From positions 206,627-270,626 of the forward strand of contig WHUA01000006.1 in assembly GCA_009377445.1 (NCBI GenBank): 64,000 nucleotides of DNA, read 5' to 3'. The stretch is from Alphaproteobacteria bacterium. GTDB lineage: Bacteria; Pseudomonadota; Alphaproteobacteria; UBA8366. Each line of letters starts with the position of its first letter. Position 1 is the first letter of the stretch. The position numbers and the translations under genes were made by a program. Positions 16,472-24,963 of this stretch are shown here, one piece after another. The notes under the pieces were generated by a model. The model saw only the letters and a program-made list of their open reading frames with translations, did not search any database and was not told the origin of the DNA.

Positions 16472-17473
16472 TCAGTCCGCCGCGGCGAGCTTGTGAAGCT
16501 GTTCCAGCTCGCGGCCGAGGAAGGCGGCGAGCGCGCCCATGCCGCTCCGGTCGGTGCCGGTCAGGCCGGCGGCGGCTTCGGCGTCCGGGTTGTAGTTCGT
16601 GTTGGTGTTGATGTCGTAGACCCAGGCCTTGCCCGCCGTGTCGACGATCATCTCGATGCCGGCGACCTCGATCGAGTTCCGTTCCAGGAAGCGCGTCATG
16701 CGGGCGTGCAGCGGATGGGTGAAGCCGGGCAGGATCTCGAATTTGGGCCGGGCCCCGGCGTCGGCTCCTCCGGCGGCTCCGCCGTCGGCCGGGCAGACCT
16801 GGAAGCCTTGCGGGGAGTCGGGGAGGTTGCAGACATCCGCCGGGCAGAGGAGGAAGCCGCCCGACGTGTCGACGCGGACGGAATAGACATGCTCGCCGCC
16901 GACGAACTCGTTGCGGATGATGACCGGCTCGGCCGGCGCGATATAGCGCTGCACCAGCATCGTGCCATCGGGGGCGTCCTCGAAGACGCCCTTGTCGATC
17001 TCCGCCAGGGCCGAGCCCGTGGTCTGGAAGAGCTGTACGCCGAGGCCCTTGCCGCCCCGGTTCGGCTTCAGGATGAAGGGCGTCTCGGCCTTGCGCACCG
17101 CGTCGCGGAGCGCGTCCGCGCCGACGGCGGCCTGCGTGGGCGGCGTCGGAATGCCGACCGCGTTCAGGGCCAGGTACTGCTTGACCTTGCTGACCTCGAG
17201 CTCGAGCGCGCGGCCGCCGTTGACCACGCGGCGCCCGTGCGCCTGCAGCCAGGCGAGGACGCTGCCGGTGAATTCCGGCGCGAAGCGGTGCCCGCGCGTG
17301 TGGGAGGAGGCGCTCATGCGGTTGTAGAAGACGCCTTCGGGCGGCGCGTCGGAGAGATCGATCGCACCCTCCGCCAAGTGCCATTCCTCGAAAGCGAGCT
17401 TCCGGGTGTCGAGCGCGGCGCGCAGCGGCGCCATCCATTCGGCGTTTTCGTGCAGGACGAAGATCTTCGGCAT
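16472..17473 (-). CDS. ATP-grasp family ligase, RimK/glutathione synthase-like
   Basis: This 333-residue protein has an N-terminal preATP-grasp domain (KIFVLHENAEWMAPLRAAL), a central ATP-binding part with FILKPNRGGKGLGVQLF and a C-terminal part with GIEMIVDTAGKAWVYDINTNTNYNP holding the Mg-binding asparagine and acidic residues. Such enzymes join a carboxylate to an amine with ATP use. A linker at about 215-250 is rich in Cys, Gly and Ala (CPADGGAAGGADAG), unusual for the fold. The substrate is unknown, and no peptide or amine partner gene is near. An A+T-rich palindrome lies 18 bp upstream. Confidence 0.82.
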   Translation of the reverse strand: MPKIFVLHENAEWMAPLRAALDTRKLAFEEWHLAEGAIDLSDAPPEGVFYNRMSASSHTRGHRFAPEFTGSVLAWLQAHGRRVVNGGRALELEVSKVKQYLALNAVGIPTPPTQAAVGADALRDAVRKAETPFILKPNRGGKGLGVQLFQTTGSALAEIDKGVFEDAPDGTMLVQRYIAPAEPVIIRNEFVGGEHVYSVRVDTSGGFLLCPADVCNLPDSPQGFQVCPADGGAAGGADAGARPKFEILPGFTHPLHARMTRFLERNSIEVAGIEMIVDTAGKAWVYDINTNTNYNPDAEAAAGLTGTDRSGMGALAAFLGRELEQLHKLAAAD

Positions 17474-17490
17474 GGCGCAGTCCCCGTTTA

Positions 17491-17515
17491 AATAACACTA
17501 TTATAATGTTATTTA
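17491..17515. promoter_or_regulatory. A+T-rich palindrome in the divergent ATP-grasp/GNAT promoter region
   Basis: AAATAACA and TGTTATTT form an 8-bp inverted repeat around CTATTATAA. It lies 18-42 bp before the ATP-grasp start and about 97 bp before the GNAT start. The surrounding 50 bp is far richer in A+T than the rest of the window, as expected for a promoter. It may be an operator; I cannot name the regulator. It is not a Zur box, because the arms point the opposite way. Confidence 0.5.
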
Positions 17516-17611
17516 ATTTGTAAGATTAGAATATGGTGTGAATAGCCCTCCGGTCAACGATTGGATTGATCCCGGTTGCAACGCGCCGCCGCCTGGCGGA
17601 AGAATGGCGCC

Positions 17612-18064
17612 ATGTCCACTACCGGGGATTTTCGGGTCCGCCCGGTGACGGCGGCGGATGCCGCCGCGCTCGGGCCCCTGCTGGCGCAACTCGGCTATGC
17701 GCTCGACGAGGGCGAGATCCGGCAACGGATCGGCCGGATCGCGGCCGCCGGCGGGCATTATCTGGTGGCGGCGGAGGGAACCGACGGCTCGCTCATCGCG
17801 CTGCTGCACGTCTACGGCCGGGCCGCGCTGGAGAAGCCGCCGGAGGCGGTGGTCCAGGCCCTCATCGTCCGCGACGGGCTTCGGGGCGGGGGCGTCGGCC
17901 GCACCATGATGGCCTTGGCCGAGCGATGGGCGCGGGAGGCCGGCTACCGCTACGTCTCGCTCGGCTCGCAGGTTTCCAGGGATGAGGCGCACGCCTTTTA
18001 CGAGCGCCTCGGTTATGAGCGCTACGCGACCTCGCACCAGTTCCGGAAACCCTTGGCCGAATAG
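17612..18064 (+). CDS. GNAT family N-acetyltransferase
   Basis: With the ATG before STTGDF the protein has 150 residues; a TTG 12 codons upstream is less likely. The acetyl-CoA loop is visible as VRDGLRGGGVGRTMMALAERWA (Q/RxxGxG/A type), followed by GYRYVSLGSQVSRDEAHAFYERLGYER, the standard motif B. It moves an acetyl group from acetyl-CoA to an amine; the acceptor may be a small molecule or a protein N-terminus. It is divergent from the ATP-grasp gene. Confidence 0.85.
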   Translation: MSTTGDFRVRPVTAADAAALGPLLAQLGYALDEGEIRQRIGRIAAAGGHYLVAAEGTDGSLIALLHVYGRAALEKPPEAVVQALIVRDGLRGGGVGRTMMALAERWAREAGYRYVSLGSQVSRDEAHAFYERLGYERYATSHQFRKPLAE

Positions 18065-18187
18065 CGCGCTGCGGGAATTTGCCGCGCCGCAAAAAACGCG
18101 ACGTTTGCTCGAAACGCCCGAGGATGTACGCTAAATCAATGACGATCGCCCGGCGCCTCTGCCGTGGCGCGTCCGAGGAGTGACCCA

Positions 18188-19567
18188 ATGACCCAAGTCG
18201 GCAATTCGGCGTCCAGTCGCGACATCGCCTATGTCCTGCACCCCTACACGAATTTGGAGCGGCACAAGACCGTCGGTCCGCAGGTGATTTCCAAGGGCAA
18301 AGGCATCTGGGTCTACGACGAGGACGGCAAGCCCTATATCGAGGGGATGGCCGGCCTGTGGTGCACCTCGCTCGGCTTCGACGAGCCCAGGCTGGTCGAG
18401 GCGGCGATGCGGCAGATGCAGGCGCTGCCCTTCTATCATGTGTTCAACGCGAAGAGCCACAACCCCGCCATCGACCTGGCCGAGCGGCTGATCGAAATGG
18501 CGCCGGTGCCGATGTCGAAAATCTTCTTCGCCAATTCCGGCTCCGAGGCGAACGACAGCGCCATCAAGATGGCGTGGTACTACAACAACGCCCTCGGCCG
18601 GCCCGAGAAGAAGAAGATCATCAGCCGCATGAAGGCCTATCACGGCGTGACCATCGCGTCCGCCAGCCTGACCGGCCTTCCGGCGAACCACCGCAGCTTC
18701 GATCTGCCGATCCACCGCATCCTCCATACCGACTGCCCGCACCACTACCGCTTCGCCGAGGAAGGGGAGTCGGAGGAGGATTTCGCGACCCGGCTGGCGG
18801 AAAGCCTGGAGCGGCTGATCGAGCAGGAGGGGCCGGAGACGATCGCCGCCTTCTTCGCCGAGCCGGTGATGGGGGCGGGCGGCGTCATCGTGCCGCCCAA
18901 GACCTATTTCGAGAAGATCCAGCCGATCCTGAAGAAGCACGACATCCTGTTCGTCGCCGACGAGGTGATCTGCGGCTTCGGGCGCACCGGCAACATGTTC
19001 GCGACCGAGACCTACAAGCTGCAGCCCGACATCATCACCGTCGCGAAGGCGCTTTCCTCGGCCTATCTGCCGATCTCGGCCCTTTTCATCAACGAAAAGG
19101 TCGCCGGGCCGATCTACCGCCAGAGCGGCGAGATCGGCACCTTCGGGCATGGCTTCACCTATTCCGCCCATCCGGTGAGCGCGGCGGTCGCCGTCGAAAC
19201 GCTCAAGATCTACGAGGAGCGCGATACGGTCGGCCACGTGCGGAGCGTGATGCGCCGCTTCCAGGACGGGCTTCGCGCCTTCGCGGATCACCCGATGGTC
19301 GGCGAGGTGCGCGGCATCGGCCTCGTCGCGGGCGTCGAGCTGTCCAAGGACAAGGCCACGAAGACGAGCTTCGATGCGAAGGACGGCGTCGGCATGTATC
19401 TCGCCGCCAGGGCGCTCGAGCACGGGCTCATCATCCGGGCGATCCCCGGCGACACCATCACTTTCTGTCCGCCGCTGATCATCACCGCCAAGGAGATCGA
19501 CGAGCTGGTGGCCCGCTTCGGCAAGGCGCTCGACGACACGGCGGCATGGGTGGCGCAAAAGGGCTGA
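18188..19567 (+). CDS. Class III PLP-dependent aminotransferase, omega-amino acid:pyruvate type
   Basis: The ATG with GAGGAG 7 bp upstream gives 459 residues, typical of the class. Seen are SGSEANDSAIKMAWYYNN near residue 115, LFVADEVICGFGRTGNMFA with the PLP-binding aspartate, the lysine in TVAKALSSAYLPISA that forms the Schiff base, and GTFGHGFTYSAHPVSAA. The family moves amino groups from omega-amino acids, beta-alanine or polyamines (putrescine, for instance) to pyruvate. The exact donor is unclear. Its gene ends 139 bp before hemA, a gap with its own possible leader hairpin, so the two are probably not one tight operon. Confidence 0.88.
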   Translation: MTQVGNSASSRDIAYVLHPYTNLERHKTVGPQVISKGKGIWVYDEDGKPYIEGMAGLWCTSLGFDEPRLVEAAMRQMQALPFYHVFNAKSHNPAIDLAERLIEMAPVPMSKIFFANSGSEANDSAIKMAWYYNNALGRPEKKKIISRMKAYHGVTIASASLTGLPANHRSFDLPIHRILHTDCPHHYRFAEEGESEEDFATRLAESLERLIEQEGPETIAAFFAEPVMGAGGVIVPPKTYFEKIQPILKKHDILFVADEVICGFGRTGNMFATETYKLQPDIITVAKALSSAYLPISALFINEKVAGPIYRQSGEIGTFGHGFTYSAHPVSAAVAVETLKIYEERDTVGHVRSVMRRFQDGLRAFADHPMVGEVRGIGLVAGVELSKDKATKTSFDAKDGVGMYLAARALEHGLIIRAIPGDTITFCPPLIITAKEIDELVARFGKALDDTAAWVAQKG

Positions 19568-19643
19568 AAGCCGCGGGTTGCTGCGACATCTGGGGCGTGG
19601 AGCGGGCCGATTCCGCATGGTATGATCTGCGCCGGGCATTATC

Positions 19644-19673
19644 TACCGGCGGCTGCAAAAAGCCCGTCCGGTA
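19644..19673 (+). promoter_or_regulatory. Hairpin in the hemA leader
   Basis: TACCGG and CCGGTA form an outer 6-bp stem, with GGCT and AGCC pairing inside around GCAAAA. It ends 33 bp before the hemA ATG. No T-run follows, so it is not a classic terminator on this strand. About 20 bp upstream, TATGAT (19621-19626, with TG one base before) could be a -10 box with a weak -35. It may shape hemA expression, but the sequence alone does not prove it. Confidence 0.35.
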
Positions 19674-19706
19674 ACAAAAAGCGACTCCGGGGAATGGTTG
19701 ACCGCC

Positions 19707-20924
19707 ATGGACTACGAAGCGTTCTTCGCGCAACGGATCGACGAGCTTAAGCGCCAGGGCAACTACCGGGTCTTCGCCGACCTGGAGCGGCAGGCGGGGG
19801 ATTACCCGCATGCCCGCCGCCATGACGACGGCTGCGTGTCCGAGGTGACGGTCTGGTGCTCGAACGACTATCTCGGCATGGGGCAGCATCCCGAGACGAT
19901 CGAGGCCATGAAGGAAGGCATCGACCGCTGCGGCGCGGGCGCGGGCGGGACGCGCAATATTTCCGGCACCAACCATTACCATGTGCTGCTCGAGCGCGAG
20001 CTGGCCGACCTGCACAACAAGGAAGCGGCGCTGCTCTTCACCTCGGGCTACGTCGCGAACATGACGGCGCTGGCGACGCTCGCCGCCAAGATTCCGGGCT
20101 GCGTCCTGTATTCCGACAGCTTCAATCATAATTCGATGATCGAAGGCATGCGCCACAGCCGGGTCGAGAAGCGCATCTTCCGCCACAACGATGCGGAAGA
20201 CCTCGACCGGATGCTGGCGAAGGACGACCCGGCGCGGCCGAAGCTGGTCGCCTTCGAATCCGTCTATTCGATGGACGGCGACATCGCGCCGCTGGCCGAC
20301 CTGGCGGACATCGCCGAGCGCCATGGCGCGATGACCTATCTCGACGAAGTGCACGCGGTCGGGATGTACGGGCCGCGCGGCGCGGGCGTCGCCGAGCGCG
20401 ACGGCGTGATGGAGCGCATGACCGTGATCCAGGGAACGCTGGCGAAAGCGTTCGGCGTGATCGGCGGCTACATCACGGGTTCGAGCGCGATGATCGATTT
20501 CGTGCGCTCCTTCGGCGACGGGTTCATCTTCACGACCGCGCTGCCGCCGGCGATCGCGGCCGGCGCCCTGCGCAGCGTACAGATCCTCAAAGGCCAGGAA
20601 GGCGGCGCGCTCAGGGCGCGCCACCAGGAGCGTGCGCGTACCCTCATGGCGAAGCTGCGCAATGCCGGTCTCCCGGTGATGCCGTCGGTGAGCCATATCG
20701 TGCCGGTGATGATCGGCGACCCAGTGCTGTGCAAGCAGGCGAGCGACATGCTGCTCGACGTGCACGGCATCTACGTTCAGCCGATCAACTACCCGACGGT
20801 GCCCAGGGGAACGGAGCGGCTGCGCCTTACGCCGACGCCGCTGCACACGGACGCGATGATGGACGAGCTGGTCGCGGCCCTGATGACGGTCTGGGGCGCG
20901 CTCGCGCTCGAACGCGCGGCATAG
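19707..20924 (+). CDS. hemA: 5-aminolevulinate synthase (C4 pathway)
   Basis: This protein of 405 residues condenses glycine and succinyl-CoA to 5-aminolevulinate, the first step of haem and related tetrapyrroles. It shows the start [15 protein letters not shown] usual for alphaproteobacterial enzymes, [16 protein letters not shown], the glycine loop [27 protein letters not shown] with the PLP aspartate, and the Schiff-base lysine in [16 protein letters not shown] three codons upstream is a possible alternate start. The gene is followed by a small regulator-like gene only 11 bp away. It marks the organism as using the Shemin rather than the glutamyl-tRNA route. Confidence 0.95.
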   Translation: MDYEAFFAQRIDELKRQGNYRVFADLERQAGDYPHARRHDDGCVSEVTVWCSNDYLGMGQHPETIEAMKEGIDRCGAGAGGTRNISGTNHYHVLLERELADLHNKEAALLFTSGYVANMTALATLAAKIPGCVLYSDSFNHNSMIEGMRHSRVEKRIFRHNDAEDLDRMLAKDDPARPKLVAFESVYSMDGDIAPLADLADIAERHGAMTYLDEVHAVGMYGPRGAGVAERDGVMERMTVIQGTLAKAFGVIGGYITGSSAMIDFVRSFGDGFIFTTALPPAIAAGALRSVQILKGQEGGALRARHQERARTLMAKLRNAGLPVMPSVSHIVPVMIGDPVLCKQASDMLLDVHGIYVQPINYPTVPRGTERLRLTPTPLHTDAMMDELVAALMTVWGALALERAA

Positions 20925-20935
20925 AGGAGCGGAAA

Positions 20936-21481
20936 GTGTATCGCGACAATACGCTGATCCCGACCGAAGCCATCCGGCTTGCCGCCCTCGGCATGCTGAT
21001 GGAAGGCGACGTCCGCTACGGTGCTCTCGCCTCCGAGATGCGGTACTTCGTGGGACGCATCATCGGGCCGTCGCTCGATCTGCTGGGCACGTCGCTCGAG
21101 CTGCTGACCTACGAAGGCTTGATCGAAGTTGTCGACGAAGGCGGCGTGGCGGCGGCCGACGGCCTGCTGCGCATCACGGGGCAGGGGCGGGAGGCATTCG
21201 CGACGCTGATGACGTCGCATGTGCGCGCGCCGATCAACGACGTGTCGCGGCTGGTCGTCGCGCTCAAGATGCGCTTCCTGCATCTGCTCGACGCCGACGC
21301 GCAGGCCGAGCAGTCGTCGATGCTGGTCGAGATGTGCGAGACCGAGCTCGCGCGCCTGGAAGACCTGAAAGCCCGCTATGGCTCCGGCAAGCTCGCCGAC
21401 TGGCTGACGCTCGAGATCGGCCACCTCAAGACGCGCCTCGAATGGTTCCGCTCGCTGACGGCGGCGGCGCCCCCCACCTAA
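20936..21481 (+). CDS. PadR-like winged-helix protein, probable transcription regulator
   Basis: A GTG with GAGGAG 6 bp upstream, 11 bp behind hemA, starts a 181-residue protein. The first 90 residues look like a winged helix (AIRLAALGMLMEGDVRYGALASEM, then SLELLTYEGLIEVV and LLRITGQGREAFATLM). The remainder is helical (MRFLHLLDADAQAEQSSMLVEM, LEIGHLKTRLEWF) as in PadR-type dimerisation domains. The placement suggests control of hemA or a nearby pathway. The last codons (Pro-Pro-Thr-stop) are supplied by the C-rich repeat that starts at 21470. The family call is moderate. Confidence 0.6.
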   Translation: MYRDNTLIPTEAIRLAALGMLMEGDVRYGALASEMRYFVGRIIGPSLDLLGTSLELLTYEGLIEVVDEGGVAAADGLLRITGQGREAFATLMTSHVRAPINDVSRLVVALKMRFLHLLDADAQAEQSSMLVEMCETELARLEDLKARYGSGKLADWLTLEIGHLKTRLEWFRSLTAAAPPT

Positions 21482-21560
21482 ATCCTCCCCCGCAAGGGGG
21501 GAGGACTTTGTATTTCAGTATCTTTCCCTCCCCCCTTGCGGGGGAGGGTTAGGGAGGGGG
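21470..21560. repeat. C-rich paired palindromic repeat, copy 2
   Basis: The left unit begins CCCCCCACCTAAATCCTCC and continues as CCCGCAAGGGGGGAGGACTTTG; the right unit is its inverted, slightly altered relative ending AGGGTTAGGGAGGGGG. It sits exactly between convergent genes and overlaps the end of the PadR-like gene, giving its TAA stop. Over about 41 bp the left unit equals the reverse complement of the right unit of copy 1. Confidence 0.88.
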
Positions 21561-21562
21561 AA

Positions 21563-22312
21563 CTAAAGATGCTGCCCGCCGGTGACGAAGATCTCGGTTC
21601 CCGTGACGTAGCTGAAATCCTGTGTGCAGAGCTGGAAGACGCAGCTTGCGACTTCGTCGGGCGTGCCCATGCGGTGCATCGGGATGCGGTTGATCAGGGG
21701 CTCGTATTCCTCGCCGATCATTTCCGTCTCGATCTCGCCCGGTGCCACCGCGTTGACGCGCACGCCGAGCGTGGCGAATTCCACGGCCATCTCGCGCGTC
21801 AGGGCGGACAGCGCCGCCTTCGAGGTCGAATAGGCGGAGCCGGCGAAGGGGTGGATCTCGTGGCCCGCGATCGACGTGACGTTGACGATGCTGGCGCCGC
21901 CCTGCTTGGCGCCCCGGCTCAATGCCGCTGCGAAGCCGCGGCACAGCTCGAGCGGCGTGAAGAGGTTCAGCTCGAATACCTCGCGCCAGCGGTCGATGCC
22001 GCCGTTGAGGCAGCCCAGCCTTTCCTTGAAGTCGGTCTTGGGCGAGACGGCCGCGTTGTTGACCAGCGCGTGCAGCGGATCGTTGCCGAGCAGGTCCATC
22101 GCCTCGCCGACGAAGCTCGCGACCGATTGCGGATCGGAAAGGTCGGTCGGGATATGGGCGCTCCAGTTCGGATCGCGCTTGCAGGCGTCCGGCACCGCCT
22201 CGCGGCTGCAGGTGATGATGCGCCATCCTTCGGCGGAAAAGCGCTTGACCGTCGCGTGGCCGATGCCCCGGCTTGCCCCGGTCAGCACCATCGTCCTGGG
22301 AGTCGTGTTCAT
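21563..22312 (-). CDS. Short-chain dehydrogenase/reductase
   Basis: This 249-residue protein is a classical SDR. It has the NAD(P) site TGASRGIGHATVKRF at residues 11-25, the NNA motif in LVNNAAVSP, a catalytic serine in VNVTSIAGHE, and the Tyr-x3-Lys in SAYSTSKAALS, then VNAVAPGEIETEMIG. It oxidises or reduces an alcohol/ketone that cannot be named. The gene starts 12 bp behind the CDF transporter gene and is the last gene of the pdxH-CDF-SDR operon. It lacks the acidic residue after the second strand typical of strict NAD use, but I do not press that. Confidence 0.88.
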   Translation of the reverse strand: MNTTPRTMVLTGASRGIGHATVKRFSAEGWRIITCSREAVPDACKRDPNWSAHIPTDLSDPQSVASFVGEAMDLLGNDPLHALVNNAAVSPKTDFKERLGCLNGGIDRWREVFELNLFTPLELCRGFAAALSRGAKQGGASIVNVTSIAGHEIHPFAGSAYSTSKAALSALTREMAVEFATLGVRVNAVAPGEIETEMIGEEYEPLINRIPMHRMGTPDEVASCVFQLCTQDFSYVTGTEIFVTGGQHL

Positions 22313-22323
22313 CGCGTCAGACC

Positions 22324-23265
22324 TCAGCGAAAGCGCATGTGCCGCTCGTCGACCCCTGCGGGGTCCTGGTGGATGATGACTTCGGCATCGGGATAGGCGT
22401 CCAGTATCCGGTTTTCCACCTCGTCGGAGATCTGATGCGCGCGCCGCAGCGAGATCTTCGGGTCCATCTCCAGATGCATCTGGATGAAGGTCATCTGCCC
22501 GGAGCGCCGCGTCTTGAGATCGTGCGCGCGGTGGGTCTCCGGATGCGCGCGGGCGATCTCATAGATGCGTTCGCGGTCGTCGTCCGGCAGCTCGCGGTCC
22601 ATCAGCATGTCGAGCGCCTGGCGCACGATGCCCCAGGCGACGACCAAGATGTAGATCGCGATTGCCGTCGCGAAAATCGGATCGGCATAACGCCAGCCGT
22701 ACCAGCCGCCGAGGACGAGCGCCGCGATGACGGCGGCGTTCATGAGCAGATCGCCTTTGTAATGCAGCGAATCGGCGCTGATCGCGATCGATCCGGTGCG
22801 GCGAAGCACCCAATGCTGAAACGCCACGAGCGCGAGGGTGACGACGATGGTGACGGCGATGACGGCGACGCCGAGCGCGGGCCGCTCCACGGCGGAGGGC
22901 TCGATGAAGCGGTGGCCGGCCTCGAACAGCAGCAGGGCCGCCGATCCGGCGATGAAGGCGGATTGCGCAAGCGCCGCCAGCGGCTCGGCCTTGCCGTGGC
23001 CGAAGCGATGTTCACGGTCGGCCGGCTCCTGCGCCTTGCGCACCGCGAACAGGGTGACGCAGGAGGCGAGGGCGTCGAGCATCGAATCGATCAGGCTCGA
23101 CAGGACGGCGACGGAGTCGGTCGTAAACCATGCCATCGCCTTGATCGACACGAGCAGCAATGCCACGGACACCGAGGCGTAGGTCGCGAGCCGCGCGAGC
23201 CGGCCCGTCGCCGGGCTGTTTGCCGGCATGCCGAGGGCATCTTGCGCTGCGGCTTTCGCTGCCAT
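22324..23265 (-). CDS. Cation diffusion facilitator (CDF) family metal efflux transporter
   Basis: This 313-residue inner-membrane protein exchanges divalent metals (zinc, iron, manganese or cobalt) for protons. It begins with a soluble lead, then six hydrophobic helices. The metal site DSMLDALASC is on helix 2 and HYKGDLLMNA on helix 5, both in the HxxxD/DxxxD pattern of FieF-type proteins. The C-terminal cytoplasmic domain (DDDRERIYEIARAHPETHRAHDLKTRRSG) is the usual dimerising part. The ATG overlaps the pdxH stop (TGATG), so the two are coupled. Which metal is moved is not decidable. Confidence 0.9.
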   Translation of the reverse strand: MAAKAAAQDALGMPANSPATGRLARLATYASVSVALLLVSIKAMAWFTTDSVAVLSSLIDSMLDALASCVTLFAVRKAQEPADREHRFGHGKAEPLAALAQSAFIAGSAALLLFEAGHRFIEPSAVERPALGVAVIAVTIVVTLALVAFQHWVLRRTGSIAISADSLHYKGDLLMNAAVIAALVLGGWYGWRYADPIFATAIAIYILVVAWGIVRQALDMLMDRELPDDDRERIYEIARAHPETHRAHDLKTRRSGQMTFIQMHLEMDPKISLRRAHQISDEVENRILDAYPDAEVIIHQDPAGVDERHMRFR

Positions 23266-23876
23266 CAGGGGTACAGCCTGTCCATGCGCCACGCTTCGCC
23301 GTTCCTGGTGAAGGCTTCCCGCTCGTGCAGGCGGAACTTTCCCTCGCTCCAGAACTCGATCCGCTCGGGGACGATCCGGTAGCCGGACCAGAAGGGTGGC
23401 CGCGGCACGGTCCCGAAGCCGAATTTCGCGGCGAATTTGGCGACCCGCTTCTCCAGGTCGAGCCGGCCCTCCATGACCCGCGACTGATCGCTCGCCCAGG
23501 CGCCGATCTGGGCGCCGCGGTCCCGGGTCGCGAAATAGGCGTCGGCCTCGGCCTCGGTCACCGGCTCCGCCGGGCCTTCCACGCGGACCTGGCGGTGCAG
23601 CGACTTCCAGTGGAACAGCAGCGCCGCCTTGCCGCCGATGGCGAGCTCGAGGCCCTTGCGGCTTTCGAGATTGGTATAGAAGACGAAGCCGCGTTGATCT
23701 ACATCTTTGAGCAGAACCATGCGGAGGGATGGCGCGCCGCCCGCATCGGTAGTGGCAAGCGCCATGGCGTTCGGAACGTCGGGCTCGCGGCGCTTCGCCT
23801 CGTCGTACCACTCGAGAAAGCGGCTTACCGGGTCTTTTTCGGCCATTCGCGCCCTTGGGGAAAGTGTGTCCGCCAT
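23265..23876 (-). CDS. pdxH: Pyridoxine/pyridoxamine 5'-phosphate oxidase
   Basis: This 203-residue FMN enzyme makes pyridoxal phosphate from its 5'-phosphate precursors. It shows [42 protein letters not shown], the [17 protein letters not shown] segment and the last residues WRMDRLYP, all standard for PdxH. The product is the cofactor of HemA and the aminotransferase encoded nearby. It is the first gene of an operon with a CDF transporter and an SDR, and is divergent from the dnaJ-like gene across 138 bp with a 17-bp perfect palindrome. Confidence 0.93.
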   Translation of the reverse strand: MADTLSPRARMAEKDPVSRFLEWYDEAKRREPDVPNAMALATTDAGGAPSLRMVLLKDVDQRGFVFYTNLESRKGLELAIGGKAALLFHWKSLHRQVRVEGPAEPVTEAEADAYFATRDRGAQIGAWASDQSRVMEGRLDLEKRVAKFAAKFGFGTVPRPPFWSGYRIVPERIEFWSEGKFRLHEREAFTRNGEAWRMDRLYP

Positions 23877-23935
23877 TAAGATAGGCTATGTTGTGACTTT
23901 CTAAACTGAATTTGGCTCTAATTTCATCCTTTCGC

Positions 23936-23952
23936 GCTTATCTAGGATAAGC
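23936..23952. promoter_or_regulatory. Perfect 17-bp palindrome between pdxH and the dnaJ-like gene
   Basis: GCTTATCTAGGATAAGC is a perfect 7-3-7 inverted repeat, 60 bp before the pdxH start and 63 bp before the dnaJ-like start. Its central position between divergent genes suits an operator for one regulator of both. The family of that regulator is not recognisable. Confidence 0.5.
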
Positions 23953-23973
23953 CGTGGAAAACACTATATTCTT

Positions 23974-23993
23974 CCTCTATCGCAATATAGAGG
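23974..23993 (+). promoter_or_regulatory. Hairpin in the dnaJ-like leader
   Basis: CCTCTAT and ATAGAGG form a 7-bp stem around CGCAAT, 21 bp before the ATG. As the gene encodes a chaperone partner, an RNA thermosensor role is thinkable, but the fold is too short and simple to claim it. Confidence 0.35.
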
Positions 23994-24014
23994 GTGTGAC
24001 GGGGTCGAGACCGC

Positions 24015-24950
24015 ATGAGAGATCCGTATTCGGTGCTGGGTGTCGCCAAGGGCGCCAGTGAGGGCGAAATCAAGTCCGCCTACCGGAAGCTTGCGAAAAA
24101 GCTTCATCCGGACGTCAACCCCGGCAACACCGAGGTCGAGCAGAAATTCAAGGAGGTCTCGGCCGCCTACAATCTGCTTTCGGACAAGGAAAAGCGCGGC
24201 AAGTACGACCGCGGCGAGATCAATGCCGACGGCAGCCCGCGCTACGACAGCGCCTTTCACCGGGCCTACTCGCAGCCCGGCGGCGGCGGCCGGGGCGGGT
24301 ACGATTTCACCCAGGGCGGCGGCGATTTCGAGGATATCTTCTCCGACCTGTTCGGGCGCGCGCGCCGCGGCGGCGGCGCTGCCGGCGGCCGGCGCACCTA
24401 CACCACCCAGGCCAAGGGGAACGACGTCCAATACACCGTCCAGGTCACCTTTGCCGAGGCGGCCAAGGGCATCCGGCGGCGCATCACGCTCTACGACGGA
24501 AAGTCGCTGGACGTGACCATCCCGCCCGGAACCGAGGACGGCCAGACGCTGCGCCTGAAGGGCCAGGGCATGCCAGGCCTCGGCGGCGGCGCGGGCGATG
24601 CCTATGTCACCGTCCAGGTGCAGCAGGACCCCATGTTCGAGCGCGACGGCAGCGACATCCACGTCACCGTGCCGGTGACGCTCGACGAGGCGATCCTCGG
24701 CGGCAAGATCCGCGTCCCGACCATCGACGGGCCGGTCTCCGTCTCGGTGCCGCCGGGCTCGAATACCGGAAGCCGGCTTCGCCTCAAGGGCAAGGGCGTC
24801 TCGAAGCAGCCGGGCGCGGCGCGGGGCGACCAGATCGTCCATCTCGAAGTGGTGCTTCCGGACAGGCCCGACGACGAGCTGCGGTCCTTCCTGCAGGGCT
24901 GGGCGCTCCGCCATCCCTACGACGTGCGCAAGAAGGTGGGGATGGAGTAG
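24015..24950 (+). CDS. DnaJ-like co-chaperone, CbpA type (no zinc finger)
   Basis: This 311-residue protein stimulates DnaK through its J domain at residues 3-65: the HPD motif is in KKLHPDVNPG. A glycine-rich linker (QPGGGGRGGYDFTQGGGDFEDIFSDLFG) follows, then two DnaJ C-terminal domains (VQVTFAEAAKGIRRRITLYDG, IPPGTEDGQTLRLKGQG; VPVTLDEAILGGKIRVPT). The zinc-finger repeats CxxCxGxG are missing, which defines the CbpA class. It lies in the pdxH, dnaJ-like, fabI, aroC neighbourhood known in alphaproteobacteria and converges on the YihY gene with only 13 bp between stops. Confidence 0.92.
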   Translation: MRDPYSVLGVAKGASEGEIKSAYRKLAKKLHPDVNPGNTEVEQKFKEVSAAYNLLSDKEKRGKYDRGEINADGSPRYDSAFHRAYSQPGGGGRGGYDFTQGGGDFEDIFSDLFGRARRGGGAAGGRRTYTTQAKGNDVQYTVQVTFAEAAKGIRRRITLYDGKSLDVTIPPGTEDGQTLRLKGQGMPGLGGGAGDAYVTVQVQQDPMFERDGSDIHVTVPVTLDEAILGGKIRVPTIDGPVSVSVPPGSNTGSRLRLKGKGVSKQPGAARGDQIVHLEVVLPDRPDDELRSFLQGWALRHPYDVRKKVGME

Positions 24951-24963
24951 GGCTACGCGTTGC

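Noticed and set aside
17491..17515. Second Zur box
   Set aside because: It contains TGTTAT-like words, but the arms face outward (AAATAACA...TGTTATTT), with a 9-bp spacer. The Zur form has inward arms and a one-base centre.
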